Shown here piece after piece: positions 22,980 to 34,154 of a stretch of 64,000 bases of DNA. The position numbers were made by a program, and so were the translations under genes. The stretch lies in assembly GCA_003008705.1 (NCBI GenBank), contig PDUO01000061.1, forward strand, positions 1 to 64,000. The letters run 5' to 3'. The number at the start of each line of letters is the position of its first letter. Positions within the stretch are counted from its first letter, which is position 1. The notes beneath the pieces are model-generated. The model ran no database searches. It was not told the DNA's origin and was given only the letters and a program-made list of their open reading frames with translations. Origin of the DNA: Pezicula radicicola. Its lineage: Eukaryota; Ascomycota; Leotiomycetes; Helotiales; Dermateaceae.

Positions 22980-24035
22980 CTAGAGCTGGATCTCCTCCTT
23001 TCGTCTGCGGATTAGAAGCCTCGTCGAGTTATCCATGTTGTGCGCAAACCCCTCGACCCAGGGGGTGGCCGTGCAACTATCTGCCAGCTTGAAGTCATAC
23101 TTAAGTAGCATAATGATAATGGACAAGATTACCTTGGCTTCGTTCGCTGCAAAGAACAGCTCAGGACAGGCGTGTTTGCCATAGCAAAATTTCATGTGTT
23201 CTGAACTAGCAGCCACAAGCTGGCACCAGTGGGTCAACATAAATTTTGGGATTTTGCAACATGCTGGCAGGTAGCGTTAGGAATTTCTTTTCGGGATTTC
23301 GGTTCCATCCTGGAGCTGCCTCTTCTCGAGAGCAAGGCATCTCATAGTTACTGTACAAAGCCAATTAGCCCTTTGCCTCCCTTTTGACACCTAGCAATAA
23401 ATGGGGCTATTCGGGAAGGACAATTCTCATTATTCCACACTTACCAATGGCAATTGGTTTCAGACGCTGAGGTTCTTTGGACACGCTGTCCATTAATTTC
23501 AGGTTGAAGAGCACCATCTTAGGCCAGCCGCCTGCAGTGATCACACTGATGACTTCTTGCATCAACGACTCAATAAGCTTGGGGTGCTTGAATAAATCCG
23601 TGATGGTTTGAGTGACCAAATCAGTCGTTGCATGTATAGCCGCGAAGGAAGAGACAACTGCGTAGCTACTACGTCATTGGCTGCGATACATTTTGCCATC
23701 TCCTCGCTCCATTCGAGGGCATCTGTAGCCGGGGATGACTTGCCCGCCCGAGCTGCCTCTGCAATCTCCTTCTTCCTCTTCTCGTGGATTGGTCGAATGG
23801 TCCCTCTGGCTTCTTCGACTTGAGATCGAACCTCGTGAAATTCGGGGAGAAACCAGTGGACAAGAGGGCGCGCACGAACTCAGGCCATTCTCGTAGCGTC
23901 TTCGCCGCTCTGAGGAGCCTGATAGTGTATCCGACCGTAATCCGAATCCAATTTGGATGGCGGCAGAGTTCGGGTCCCAAGAAAACACTGTAGGTTGAAT
24001 CGTGAACGTATTGCCAACTTGAGATTGCATGTTCC
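22980..24035 (-). pseudogene. Cytochrome P450 remnant, 5'-truncated and broken
   Basis: C-terminal half of a fungal P450 monooxygenase. Read from 24035 down: SVFLGPELCRHPNWIRITVG, PIHEKRKKEI (in frame with the family), the I-helix region FAAIHATTDLVTQTI, HPKLIESLMQEV, the K-helix KEPQRLKPIAI (ExxR), an intron with a GTAAGTGTGG donor, LEKRQLQDGTEIP, and the haem loop FCYGKHACPE with the cysteine ligand kept but Glu where CPG is usual, ending FFAANEAK...KYDFKL. Damage: a one-base shift before the I-helix at about 23650, a stop and shift after TEIPKRNS at about 23290, and loss of roughly 20 residues of the meander before the haem loop. The membrane anchor and first ~200 residues are absent, and sequence turns AT-rich at about 24040. 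The GC-normal part therefore ends where the transposon block begins. Confidence 0.85.
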
Positions 24036-24153
24036 CAACTAGGTTTTAGAATTAATAAGAGATATTAATGTATAAAGAGAAATATATATAATAAGGTATA
24101 GTAGTTTCTATAAGAGGGTACTAAGAATAAGAATTAATAATTAACTTATTATA

Positions 24154-24349
24154 ATAATAGTAATATTACGTATATACGTAGTTTATAGACGTCTTATACT
24201 TATCTAATTAGAGTTAGTACAAAGTCGAGGTATATCCTTAGAGTTCTATACTATCTATCTAGAGAATATAACTAAATTATAAACTAATAACTAAGACCTC
24301 TATATTTATATAAACCCTTATATTAACTTATAGATCTATAATACTAATA
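24154..24349 (+). repeat. Copia element 1, left LTR
   Basis: About 196 bp, matching 30034-30230 over its whole length (shared CTTATACTTATCTAATTA and TTATATAAACCCTTATATTA). Differences are almost all C/T or G/A. The ends are approximate because both flanks are AT-rich. Confidence 0.85.
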
Positions 24350-26525
24350 CTAATTAGTAGTTAACTTTATTATTAAACTATAAATTAATAAGATTAAATA
24401 AAAGAAATATAATTTATAATATATTTAACTAAGGAAGTATATCTATAGTTATTAAAGAAAATATACTAAGGGACTATTCTTCTAAGAACTAAAGAACTAT
24501 TCTTTAAAGGCTTATTCTAAAGCTAGTACTATAGTTAGACTTTAAACTAGTATTTAATAATTTAAATTCTTTTTATAAAACTAATCTTTATAGTTATATT
24601 ATAATAGTTACTACCTTACTTATAAAACCCTATAGTTATATTATAAAAGTTATAATTTATAAATTTATATATTAGTTATACTATAATAACTATATAATTA
24701 TAAGACTATTAGTAGAGATTATTATAAGAGAAGATATTAATATTATAAAATAAAAAAAGAAATTTAATCTTATAAATAAAGTAAATAAATAACTATAAAT
24801 TAATTACTTTATTTTAAATAAATATATATAGTTTAAGCTATAAAGATACTAAAGAGAAATACTCTAAGAAAATATATAGATTAATTTTAAAGAATAGATA
24901 CTTAAGCTATAAGAGATAGTATCTTAAGATATTATATAAGACTTCTAAGATCTCTTATAATATAAAGGAGTATATATCTTAAAGGACTATAAAAAGGGAT
25001 TTCTTATAGTAATAATAGATATACTCTAAGAGGAGGACTAATATAAGTAGATAGAGTAAGAGATTTCTAATTAAAAGAAATTAAATAAATTCTAGTTTAA
25101 TCTCTATAAAGAATTAATTAGACTAGAATTACTAGAATTACTACTAAGTAATATAACTATACTTATTATAAAATAGTAATCTATTATATAAGATAAACTT
25201 ATATAACCTTAGTATAAAGAACTTTTAAAGTTTTAATCTATAGATTAATCTATAACTAGTAGTTAAAATACCTTAATTACTAAGAGTAAAGTTACTATAC
25301 TAGTACTACTTATAAAGCTTCTTATAAACCTTTTTAAACTTTATAATAAAGATAAGAAGTTTAATAGTAAATTATATAATATTCTTAATATTAAATTATA
25401 AATCTTTTATAACTTATTATAAAAAGTAAGAATTAAAAAAAAAACTATTAAAAGTATTCTTTATTATACTTAAAAGCTAAGCTAGTAAATTTTATTATAA
25501 TAAGATTATAAAATAATTTTATAACTTTAAAATAATAGTTTAACTTATAAAAACTTACTTTAAAATAAAAGAAAACTATTAACTTTATTTTTTAAAGTAA
25601 AAAAAGATAACTTTCTTAAAGATTATTATATAAAACCTAAAAAAAGAATAATTTAAATATCTTAAACTACTTTTTATATAAATATACTAGATTTAATAAA
25701 GACTTTTAGACTAATATTAATAAAAGTATAGTTTATAAAATAGAATTATTATAATATACTAAAGAGTTAAAGAGTATAACCTTATATTATATATATTTAT
25801 AAATATCTTTAAAAAAGTCTATACTTAATTATAAACTATTATAAGAATAGTAATCTATTTATATAAGAACTAATAATTTAATTAATAAATAGTTTTATAT
25901 AATAACTATAATAATAACTATAATATACCTAAAGTCTAAGACTAATACTAGATTAATTAAATATTTATATAAGGTAGAGAAGGAGACTAAGAAGGATTTT
26001 AAAGAAGTTATAAAAGAAACTATAAAGGTAGTTCTAAAGGTAACTCTTATAAAATAAATTTTAGAAGTAGTTTTAGAAGAGACTATAATAAAGATAATTT
26101 TTAAAAAGAAAACTATTCTTATAAATAAAAGAAATATTATATCTATAATAAACTAAAATATTAGTTAATAAAACATCTAAAAGAGGAATATTAAAACTTA
26201 TTTTTAAGATTCTAATAATAATTATAATATATAGTAGAGTAAGATATTAATTTTAAAGACTTTTAATACTTTCTTATAAACTATAAAGGGATTAAAGATT
26301 TTAATAATCTACTTATTAACTAATCTCTAACTTTATAACTTAATTTATAATCTTATTAATTCTTTATTTAATTTTATAAATAAATTAATAGTACTTAAAC
26401 TCTTATTATTCTTAATAACTAAATTATAAAATATATAATTACTTAAAGAAATATATTTATTAAACTATTAAAAATAAATAAATCTTTTATATTTATACTT
26501 AAAGACTATTATTTAATAATATTCT

Positions 26526-26759
26526 AAGATATTATTCTAGATATAAAAGTAGTAGATATATCTATAATAGGTTACTTATAATTTATAATATTATAAAAGA
26601 TAGATCCTTATATATAACTTAATATATTTATAACTAAAGATTAAGATATTATTCTAGATATAAAAGTAGTAGATATATCTATAATAGGTTACTTATAATT
26701 TATAATATTATAGAAGATAAATCCTTATATATAACTTAATATATTTATAATTAAAGATT
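26526..26759 (+). repeat. 117-bp tandem duplication inside Copia 1
   Basis: Two adjacent copies starting AAGATATTATTCTAGATAT at 26526 and 26643. They differ at only a handful of positions, all transitions, although the surrounding element is saturated with RIP changes. Confidence 0.85.
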
Positions 26760-29700
26760 ATAATATTTAATTTAATAAAAAAGAAATAGTATCTAAAGAC
26801 TTAGTTTATATTATAATACTAATTAGTATAATTATATTTTATATTATAATAGTATAAATACTATTCTTATTATATATTTAAGATATAAATAAATTATAAG
26901 TTAAATTTAATAACCTTAAGAATATTCTAATTTAAGATAATAAAATTATTCTTATAGTATAGAAATAAGAATATCTATTTATACTTTTATAATAATCTAA
27001 AAAGATACTAGTATTTAATTATCTTATAGAATTAGAATTATAATAACTTTATTAATAATTTAGTTACTCTTTTATATAATATTTAACTAAGATTCTTAAA
27101 TAAGCTAACTAGAAATTTAATTACTAAAGTATTAAAGAACTTATAAAGTTCTACTAGAAGTACTAAATATATAGTTTACTCTCTAAATAATTTAAATTTA
27201 CTTTAAAAGATAATTATAAATTTAATTATAAAGTTATTATTAATATTATATACTTTAATAAGAAGTCTATACTATACCTTATAGATTTAACTACTATATT
27301 TAATAAAAGAGGATTTTTTAAGGATATTTTAATAAAATATATCTAAGAGATACTATAGATAAAATAAATTAATATCTATTAAGATCTATTAGACTACCTT
27401 ATATATAATACTAAGAAGTAGTTTACTTTTATAAAATTTAGATAATATACTAGATTAATATTAATTAGTATTAAGAAGGTACTTATTAAAGTCTACTATA
27501 GTATAAGTAAAGTAAAGAGATATTATATTCTTATATATTATACTTATAAAATTATTATAAAAGAACTTTCTAAAGAAATAATTAATAAAGAAATAGTTTT
27601 TTAAATAGTATTTAAGACTATAAATAATTTAATAGAACTAAATAGAATTATACTTATACTTTTTATTTTTAAAGTATATCTTAAAATAATAAAACTAGAC
27701 TTATTAACTCTAAGTATTATAAAAAGAATATATATAATTTATAAAGTTATAAAAGAAGTATACTAGATTTATATAAAATACTAAGTTATAAATACTCTTA
27801 TAATATAAAATAATTTAAATACTTTTATAATACTTAATTTATCTCTTAATTTAAATATATAAATCTAGAGAGAGAATAAGATATAAAAAGAACTATATAA
27901 ACTAATTATAATTAATAATAAAATATATATACTTATTATACTATAAGGATCTATCTACTTTTAATCTACTATTATTAAACTATTCTATAAAGAAGTAGAA
28001 AGATAAGAATCTAATACTATAGAATAGAACCTAGATAGTATAAAATAACTAGTAAAAGAATATAATATACTACTAGTTATTTAATAAGACTAAGACTAAT
28101 CTCTAAGAGTTTAAAATAAACTAAGAATTACTATTATTAATATATACTAGAGTAAGTAAAATTATTTTATTAAGGAAATTAAAACTTACTTAAATAATAT
28201 TAAAGACTTTAATAACTAATTTATTTATATTATAAAATATAAGATTAATCTAATAATAGTATTTATAACTTATAAGAAGTAAACTAACTAAGACCTTATA
28301 GTTAAACTATAAAAAAAGAGTATAATTATTACTTTAAGAGAACTATTTAAGGTATTAACTAAAAAGGAGATTAATAACTTAATTACTAATAAAGTTTTTA
28401 AATTTATATTATATAATTTTATAAAGTATAATAGTATTTATATCTTTAATTCTAGACTAGTTAATAAAATAAAAGATAAAGTTATAAAAGCTTCTTATAA
28501 AAAATTAAGACTAGTTATTTAAGCTTATAATAATATTAGAAAAGAAGTTATTCTTATTTAATTATTAATAATTTAAAGAATAAGCTAGAGAGTACTTATA
28601 GTATTAGTACTAAGTCTTTTTTAACTTCTTAATAAGAATATTATTATTTAACTTAGAGATATTACTTAAGCTTATATCTAGTTAATTATATCTTTAAATT
28701 AATTAATCTTTATTAATTCTCTAAAATAAATTAACTATCTATACTCTAAAAGAATAATAATAATTATATAAAAACTATTATATAGAATCCTAGAAGTAAG
28801 AACTTACTAGTAGATAACTTACTATAAGTATTATAAAAAGAAGCTTTTAATAACTACCTTAATATATAATTCTTATCTATTAGTTATAATTATAAAAGAT
28901 ACTTTTAGAATAGTTAGAATATAAATAAATAATACTTTAATTATTACTATAAAGGAATTCTTAGTTATAAAAGAAGAAGAACTATAGAAAGCTAAATTTT
29001 TAACTAAACTAAAAGAGAAACTTACTTTAGAGAATCTACTTTTATTTAATAAATATATTCTAAGTTAATAAGATAATATTTTATAACTCTACTAAAAGTA
29101 ATAAAGTAAGAAACTTAAGTTAATTAATCTTAAATTAGTTATAATATAATAAGACTATATAGAGTAATATATCTATATAGTTTATATTATTATAATTTAC
29201 TAACTAGAAGTATTATTTAATTTATTAATTATAGTCTAATATTAGAAATCTATAAATAAAGATATTAAGAATCTAAATAAATAAATTAACTAATAAATAA
29301 GAAACTTAGATTATAATATTAATTATATTATAATTAATCTTATAAATACTAAATTATTTATTTTTATAAATAAATTATTTACTAATAATAAAGATTTAAG
29401 TTCTTAGATTAAATATAAGATTATTCTAATTAATAAATCTATAAAAGAAGATTAATTCTAAATTAAAAGTAACTTAATTTATTAAAGTTTAACTAAGAGT
29501 AAATAGATAATATATAGTATTTTAACTTTTAAAATTTATAAAATAGTTATAAAAAATAATATAACTTATACTATTAATATAACTATTTATATAATTACTA
29601 AATAACTTAAATTTCTAATAATATTAATAGTTATTTATATAGATTTATATTTACTTTATAAGTATTTAGTTAAACTTAGAATTATAAAAGAAAAATACTT

Positions 29701-30033
29701 AATAATTAATATTATAATAATTTAGTAATCTTATAAATACTAGGAACTTTAAGAGATCTACTAGATTAATAGATAAGATAATCTTATAGATATAATAATA
29801 AAAACTACTTTAAATAAAGTACTTAAAAAGTTTCTTAATATAAATTATCTAATAATTTAAATAAAGAGTTAAGTTAAATAATAAAGAATTTTCTTTTATA
29901 TAATTAAATTATTTACTTTCTTTTATATAGATATTATAATAATATTCTTTTAATATTATAAAGATTTTCTTTAATTATTANAAAAAAGATTTAATAGTTT
30001 AATAATATTATAAACTATAAAAGAGAAATTATT

Positions 30034-30230
30034 AATAATAGTAATATTATATATATATATAGTTTATAAGCGTCTTATACTTATCTAATTAAGATTAGTA
30101 TAAAGTTAAAATATATTCTTAAAGTTTTATACTATCTATCTAAAGAATATAACTAAATTATAAACTAATAACTAAGACTCTTATATTTATATAAACCCTT
30201 ATATTAACTTATAGACCTATAATACTAATA
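30034..30230 (+). repeat. Copia element 1, right LTR
   Basis: Partner of the repeat at 24154-24349. This copy has lost more C and G (for example ATATATAT where the left copy reads ACGTATATACGT), so the two LTRs were mutated unevenly. Confidence 0.85.
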
Positions 30231-30557
30231 TATAATTAATTAAATTATAAATATATTTACTTCTTAGAAGCAGGTATAACAAAGAAGAAGTCTTACTAGT
30301 GGGTATTAAGCGACCACGGTATACGCCGTTAGGAATACTCCGGCCGGGGGGGGGGATTGTCCTATACCTAGTTTAAGCGAATAAGGAGTATCGGAGCGGG
30401 GGGTCACGTTTGGGGTATACGGCGCAGCATCCTGTAACTTCATTTGTACGTATATCGCCAGGCAGCAGACCGACATCCAGTTTATATCTTATGAGATGGT
30501 CCACGTCCTTCCTAAATATCTATCTATTGTTAAGATTGAAATTGTGATTTTCTAAGC
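30231..30557. other. Short GC-normal spacer with a MITE-end-like motif
   Basis: Composition returns to normal at about 30280. At 30331-30354, GGAATACTCCGGCC followed by a nine-G run closely resembles the terminal repeat of the MITE at 40606-41067. The rest is the promoter region of the following gene. Confidence 0.55.
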
Positions 30558-31928
30558 ATGGCTTCCTATCGCATTTGCTTCTGGACTTGTATCCTGTTGG
30601 CAGAATTGGCTCAACTGGTGGTATCTCGAATATTCCAACTTCCCATCATCTTCTTGCACGGAAAGCAAGATGTTCTATCAAAAGTTCAAACAAATGACGA
30701 ATTTATCCTCTCCAAAACTTTTGGCTTCGACATCAACCTCAACAGATTTGACGATCACCTGACGATCCATGAGAACGTCAACTCCCTCGACTTTCCCGGA
30801 GGGATAAGTGTAAGTGGCCGTCTCAAGTTTGCCGCCGGCAAGGCGAATCAGGCGCACAGCTTCATAGTACTGGTGCGCCTATCTTCATCCAGCTCAGAAG
30901 CACTCGACTTCATCTCAATTAGCAACGATACTTTTTCCGTCTCCGTCGCCTCAGCTAGCAGTCCCAGTTCCCATCATCCTCCTTCGGACGCAATAACCAT
31001 CGACATCACAATCTTCACCCGCCCACACGCCCTCCAATTCGGACACACCAACATCTCCACACGCAACCTCGACATAACCATCTGGCCCGACCTGTATTTC
31101 GAAAGCTACCACATGACTCTCTCCTCCATCCACGGCAGCATCACCGGCATCGAAAGCTGGTATTTCGTCGCGCATGAAATCAGCATCTCTTCTTCCCACG
31201 GAGATATCGTAGGGAACTGGTCGCTGCCCCGCACGATATCTTTTACTGCCAATACCGGCAGCATTGACATCGATCTTGTGCCGAAGAGGTGGTCGTCTGG
31301 GCCGTATACGGATGGAGGTCTTTCGGCTTTCGCTGGTGTGGGGGATATTAATATCCGCATGCCGCTTCAGTACGAGAAGCTCTCTCTGCGGAATGGTACC
31401 TCGGTCATCTCCGCACCCCGAGGCTCGATAAGCGGGACATTCGTTCACGGCGCCGTAACATCGCTCAAAGCGTTCAAGTCTGTGAACGCGACGATAAAAC
31501 CATACTGGGCATTCTATGAATGGAGCGGGATTCAGCATAATTTCATCACCACAGACTCAAGACATGGGAATACTACAGTAGAAGTGCTGCCGCCAAGGAT
31601 AGAGCCGTATTATAAAATCAATCCTCTCTGGTTCACCGTCAGCAAGCACGTACAAGGAACCGAATTAACTCCAGGATCTGCCCAGCAGATGCAACTGACG
31701 TACCCCGGCGAATGGGGCGGGATCGCGACGGGGTATTCGGGGTTCGGGGCGCGAGTGCAGATTAGTGGGGAGGATTTCGAGGAGGTTGAGAGGAATGCAA
31801 GGACGGTGAAGGTGCAGAGGCCGCCGAAGACGAGTGAGCTGTATTTCGAGGCTGATATTGGGAGTGCCGAGTTGAGGTTGAATGCGTGTGAGGTGCCAGG
31901 GTGTGGGTTTCCTACTTCTGCTGGTTAG
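30558..31928 (+). CDS. Secreted adhesin-like beta-repeat protein, intact
   Basis: A single-exon frame of 456 codons from ATG 30558 to TAG 31926-31928. The N-terminus (MASYRICFWTCILLAELAQL...) has a basic residue, a hydrophobic core and small residues consistent with a secretion signal of about 20-23 residues. The middle is Ser/Thr-rich, then rich in short beta motifs ending in glycine: IHGSITG, SHGDIVG, NTGSIDIDL, PRGSISG. This pattern is typical of fungal cell-surface proteins with DUF4097/adhesin-like beta-solenoids. Several N-x-S/T sites occur. No GPI signal or transmembrane segment is seen at the C-terminus, and two cysteines lie near the end (ACEVPGCGF). The gene lies between a Copia block and a cluster of gene fragments yet has normal composition and no break. 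A role at the cell surface is an inference. Confidence 0.8.
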   Translation: MASYRICFWTCILLAELAQLVVSRIFQLPIIFLHGKQDVLSKVQTNDEFILSKTFGFDINLNRFDDHLTIHENVNSLDFPGGISVSGRLKFAAGKANQAHSFIVLVRLSSSSSEALDFISISNDTFSVSVASASSPSSHHPPSDAITIDITIFTRPHALQFGHTNISTRNLDITIWPDLYFESYHMTLSSIHGSITGIESWYFVAHEISISSSHGDIVGNWSLPRTISFTANTGSIDIDLVPKRWSSGPYTDGGLSAFAGVGDINIRMPLQYEKLSLRNGTSVISAPRGSISGTFVHGAVTSLKAFKSVNATIKPYWAFYEWSGIQHNFITTDSRHGNTTVEVLPPRIEPYYKINPLWFTVSKHVQGTELTPGSAQQMQLTYPGEWGGIATGYSGFGARVQISGEDFEEVERNARTVKVQRPPKTSELYFEADIGSAELRLNACEVPGCGFPTSAG

Positions 31929-32180
31929 ATGGGATTAGTGTGAATGAAGAAATAATTGTTAAGTGTTTGAAGTCCTGGGTGAGGAAGAACAATATCAATT
32001 TTGTAGATATCGAAGTAGAGGACCTTGTCTCTTTATTGGAAACAATGCAATTAGTATAATCAAGCTACTAATTACCCTGTGGTAGCACGAATAGTCTCAT
32101 CTTCTGCAAGTTAAGGGTTTTTTTTAGGGGGCCATATATACAGCTAGTGCAATTACGGCAATAATTCAGTTCGTGATGCT

Positions 32181-32268
32181 GAGTAGTCCGTATTATTGGT
32201 GGGTCTAGTCCGTATGGACTACCCTTAGTCCCGTAGGGACCCCTAATTACGGACGGACTGGACTACTC
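32181..32268. repeat. Palindromic cluster of AGTCCGTA hairpins
   Basis: Outer arms GAGTAGTCC and GGACTACTC enclose two further palindromes, TAGTCCGTATGGACTA and AGTCCCGTAGGGACT, and an inner TTACGGACGGACTGGAC. The structure ends nine bases before the transaldolase fragment begins. It could be a small foldback element. Confidence 0.65.
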
Positions 32269-32276
32269 GGAACACT

Positions 32277-32810
32277 GTGTTCTCCCTTCCCTAAGCTATC
32301 TGCGCTGCTAAAGCTGGTGCCTTCCTCATCTCGCCTTTCGTCGGCCGTATTCTCGACTGGTACAAGGTCTCCACAAAGAAGGACTACTCTAAGGAAGAGA
32401 ACCCAGGTGTTGCCAGCGTCAAGGCCATCTTCAACTACTACAAGAATTTTGGGTACGAGACCATTGTCATAGGCGCTTCTTTTCGAAACATTAGTGAGAT
32501 CACTTAGCTTGCCGGCTGTGATTACCTAACTATTGCCGTAAGTCGGTACCTTTCTTTTAAAATATAGGTTCTCGCTAAGCAAGGCAGCCCAACCTTTTAG
32601 AGAAGTTGTTCGATTCTTCCAATGCCGTCTCTAAGAAGCTTGATGCAGCCGACACCGCCAACCTTAATATTGAGAAGAAATCATACCTCGATAAGGAGTC
32701 CCTGTTCCGCTTCGACTTTAACAAGGACTAGATAGCTATTAAGAAGCTCTAGGAAGGTATTAGTAAATTTACTACTAATACTAAGATACTTAAGGCTTAT
32801 CTCTTTTATA
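32277..32810 (+). pseudogene. Transaldolase 3' fragment with four stops
   Basis: C-terminal third of transaldolase, the pentose-phosphate enzyme that transfers dihydroxyacetone units. Readable motifs are [55 protein letters not shown], then an intron (GTAAGTCGG...GGCAG, about 32534-32588), PNLLEKLFDSSNAV, LFRFDFNKD and EGISKFTTNTKILK. In-frame stops are at 32292 (TAA), 32505, 32729 and 32750 (TAG). All fit CAR-to-TAR changes, i.e. RIP-type. Homology starts abruptly at about 32277, next to the palindromic cluster, and everything upstream, including the active-site lysine region, is absent. A functional copy presumably exists elsewhere, and this repeated copy would be a RIP target. Confidence 0.88.
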
Positions 32811-33183
32811 TATAAGGATAGAAGTAGAGGGATTAAAGAAGAGAAAATAATATTAAACCTCTATTAGCCCTCTATATAGTACTAGGCCTTAAATAATTAA
32901 CTAGAGTAATTAAAAATTAAATTAAATTATCTAATAATTTAATACTTATAAGTTATAAATTTAAGACTTAAAACTTCTTTAATATTTTTCTAAGCTTTTA
33001 CCCTAAACTATAAATATATACTTTTATAATAAAATATACTATACTTCTAAGATATTATTTTCTCTTCTCTAATCCCTCTACTCCTATCCTTTTATATATA
33101 AAAGAGTTAGGTCTTAATTTTCTCCTTTAGGATAGCCTTAAGTATCTTAGTATTAGTAGTGAATTTAATAATACCTTCCCGGA
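32755..33183. repeat. Inverted repeat of transaldolase 3' end
   Basis: Left arm 32755-32853 and right arm about 33048-33183 are inverted copies (shared CACTACTAATACTAAGATAC allowing one change, TTTTATATATAA, GTAGAGGGATTA and GAGAAAATAAT). The right arm has about 25 extra bases and encodes, on the minus strand, the same transaldolase tail (IIKFTTNTKILKAIL). The spacer of about 195 bp is AT-rich. Confidence 0.85.
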
Positions 33184-33185
33184 GC

Positions 33186-34154
33186 ACTAGATAGCTCAAG
33201 CAGTTATAGTGTTTTAATTGTTCCGGCTGTAAGAATGACTTCTTTAGCGGCCAAGATATCTCGCTCAACACTATCTTTTGTTGTAACAGCGACACCTTTA
33301 GCTCGAATGCTACCGTCTTTGCCCTTTTTCAGGATAAGCTTCTTTACTAACACCTCGGTCAGAATATACAGATTTAGACGAGCAACAACTTCAAGCGTAA
33401 GGTACTTAGACGTAGCATGACTTCGAGCTTTTGTCACTGGATTGACGATACCTGGTTTTGTGAAAGCACTATTAGCCACACCGGATGCAGGATCGCCGGT
33501 AAGCTTATGTTTCAGATTCTGGAAAGTCTTAGGCCACGCCTTGTTGAACGGAGTATAAGCATCACTCTCTCCAAATAACAACTGAATAGGTCTATTAGTT
33601 CCTAAGAGTTTACTATCGATATAGCTCAACGCAAGGTTATCCTAAGATTCCTTTGATGGCTTAGTTAACGTAGAGAACTTGCGGAAATACAAGGATATAG
33701 TCTCCCAATTCCAGCCTGTGTTCCCCAGCTTCTCCCATGCGTCGAATCCGGATTTGGGATAGATTACCATTCCTAAATTGATGGCTGTGGATCTACCTAA
33801 TGTTCGTCCCTTTGGTTGAGCGAGCTGCTGTCCTTTCAAATGCTTCTGCGGTCTCGTGAGCAAGGCGTCACGTAGGGCATACCTTCATACCTGAGGTGTG
33901 CTCATGAAGCACCAATTGAATTCTAGGTCTTCGTACAGACTAGCTGCGAGACCTGGAGTCACGATCCTAGGATCCTCAAGATGGTTTGATCCAGCTTCAA
34001 GCACTAGAATCTTAACCTTTGGGTTTTCGGTAAGTCGAGTTGCAACCACGACGCCCGAAGTTCCACCTCTAACTACAACGAAGTCGAACCTCTTAGTCTC
34101 TAGAAAGGCCGTCGAATCTAGATGGCCGATTAATGCTGACACGGCCAAAGTCAC
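33186..34154 (-). pseudogene. GMC oxidoreductase fragment, 3' end replaced
   Basis: N-terminal half of a glucose-methanol-choline (GMC) flavin oxidoreductase. The FAD fold is visible in DFVVVRGGTSGVVVATRL, with Arg at the first Gly of GGGTSG, and in ILVLEAGS. It continues QQLAQPKGRTLGRSTAIN, YPKSGFDAWEKLGNTGW, FGESDAYTPFNKAW, LTGDPASG, RSHATSKYL and AAKEVILTAGTIKT. In-frame stops lie at 33642-33644 and 33204-33206, and the frame is also interrupted near 33890. After LLELSS, homology stops at about 33186 and is followed at once by the inverted transaldolase tail. The C-terminal half with the catalytic His is lost. There is no convincing ATG; the open frame begins with GTG. Confidence 0.85.

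Larger units (their letters stand above)
24154..30230 (+). mobile_element. RIPped Ty1/Copia LTR retrotransposon
   Basis: A 6.1-kb element bounded by two similar terminal repeats. All frames are full of stops. CpA and TpG are almost absent, so RIP has saturated it. Decayed plus-strand translation still shows Copia order. At about 26130-26190 there is a zinc-knuckle-like string, KKYYIYNKLKY followed by a stop and LIKH, where RIP has turned cysteine and tryptophan codons into Tyr and stop; the spacing fits the C-x2-C-x4-C-W knuckle of fungal Copia proteins. At about 29560-29880 there is an RNase-H-like end (YKYLVKLRIIKEKYLIINI, NLIDIIIKTTLNKVLKKFL). Integrase and reverse transcriptase would lie between these. 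One N is at 29981. The left LTR is separated from the P450 remnant by about 115 bp of further AT-rich sequence. Target-site duplication is not resolvable. Confidence 0.85.

Noticed and set aside
30951..31538. Minus-strand frame of 195 codons
   Set aside because: Antisense to the adhesin-like gene; Arg/Asp-rich shadow without family features.
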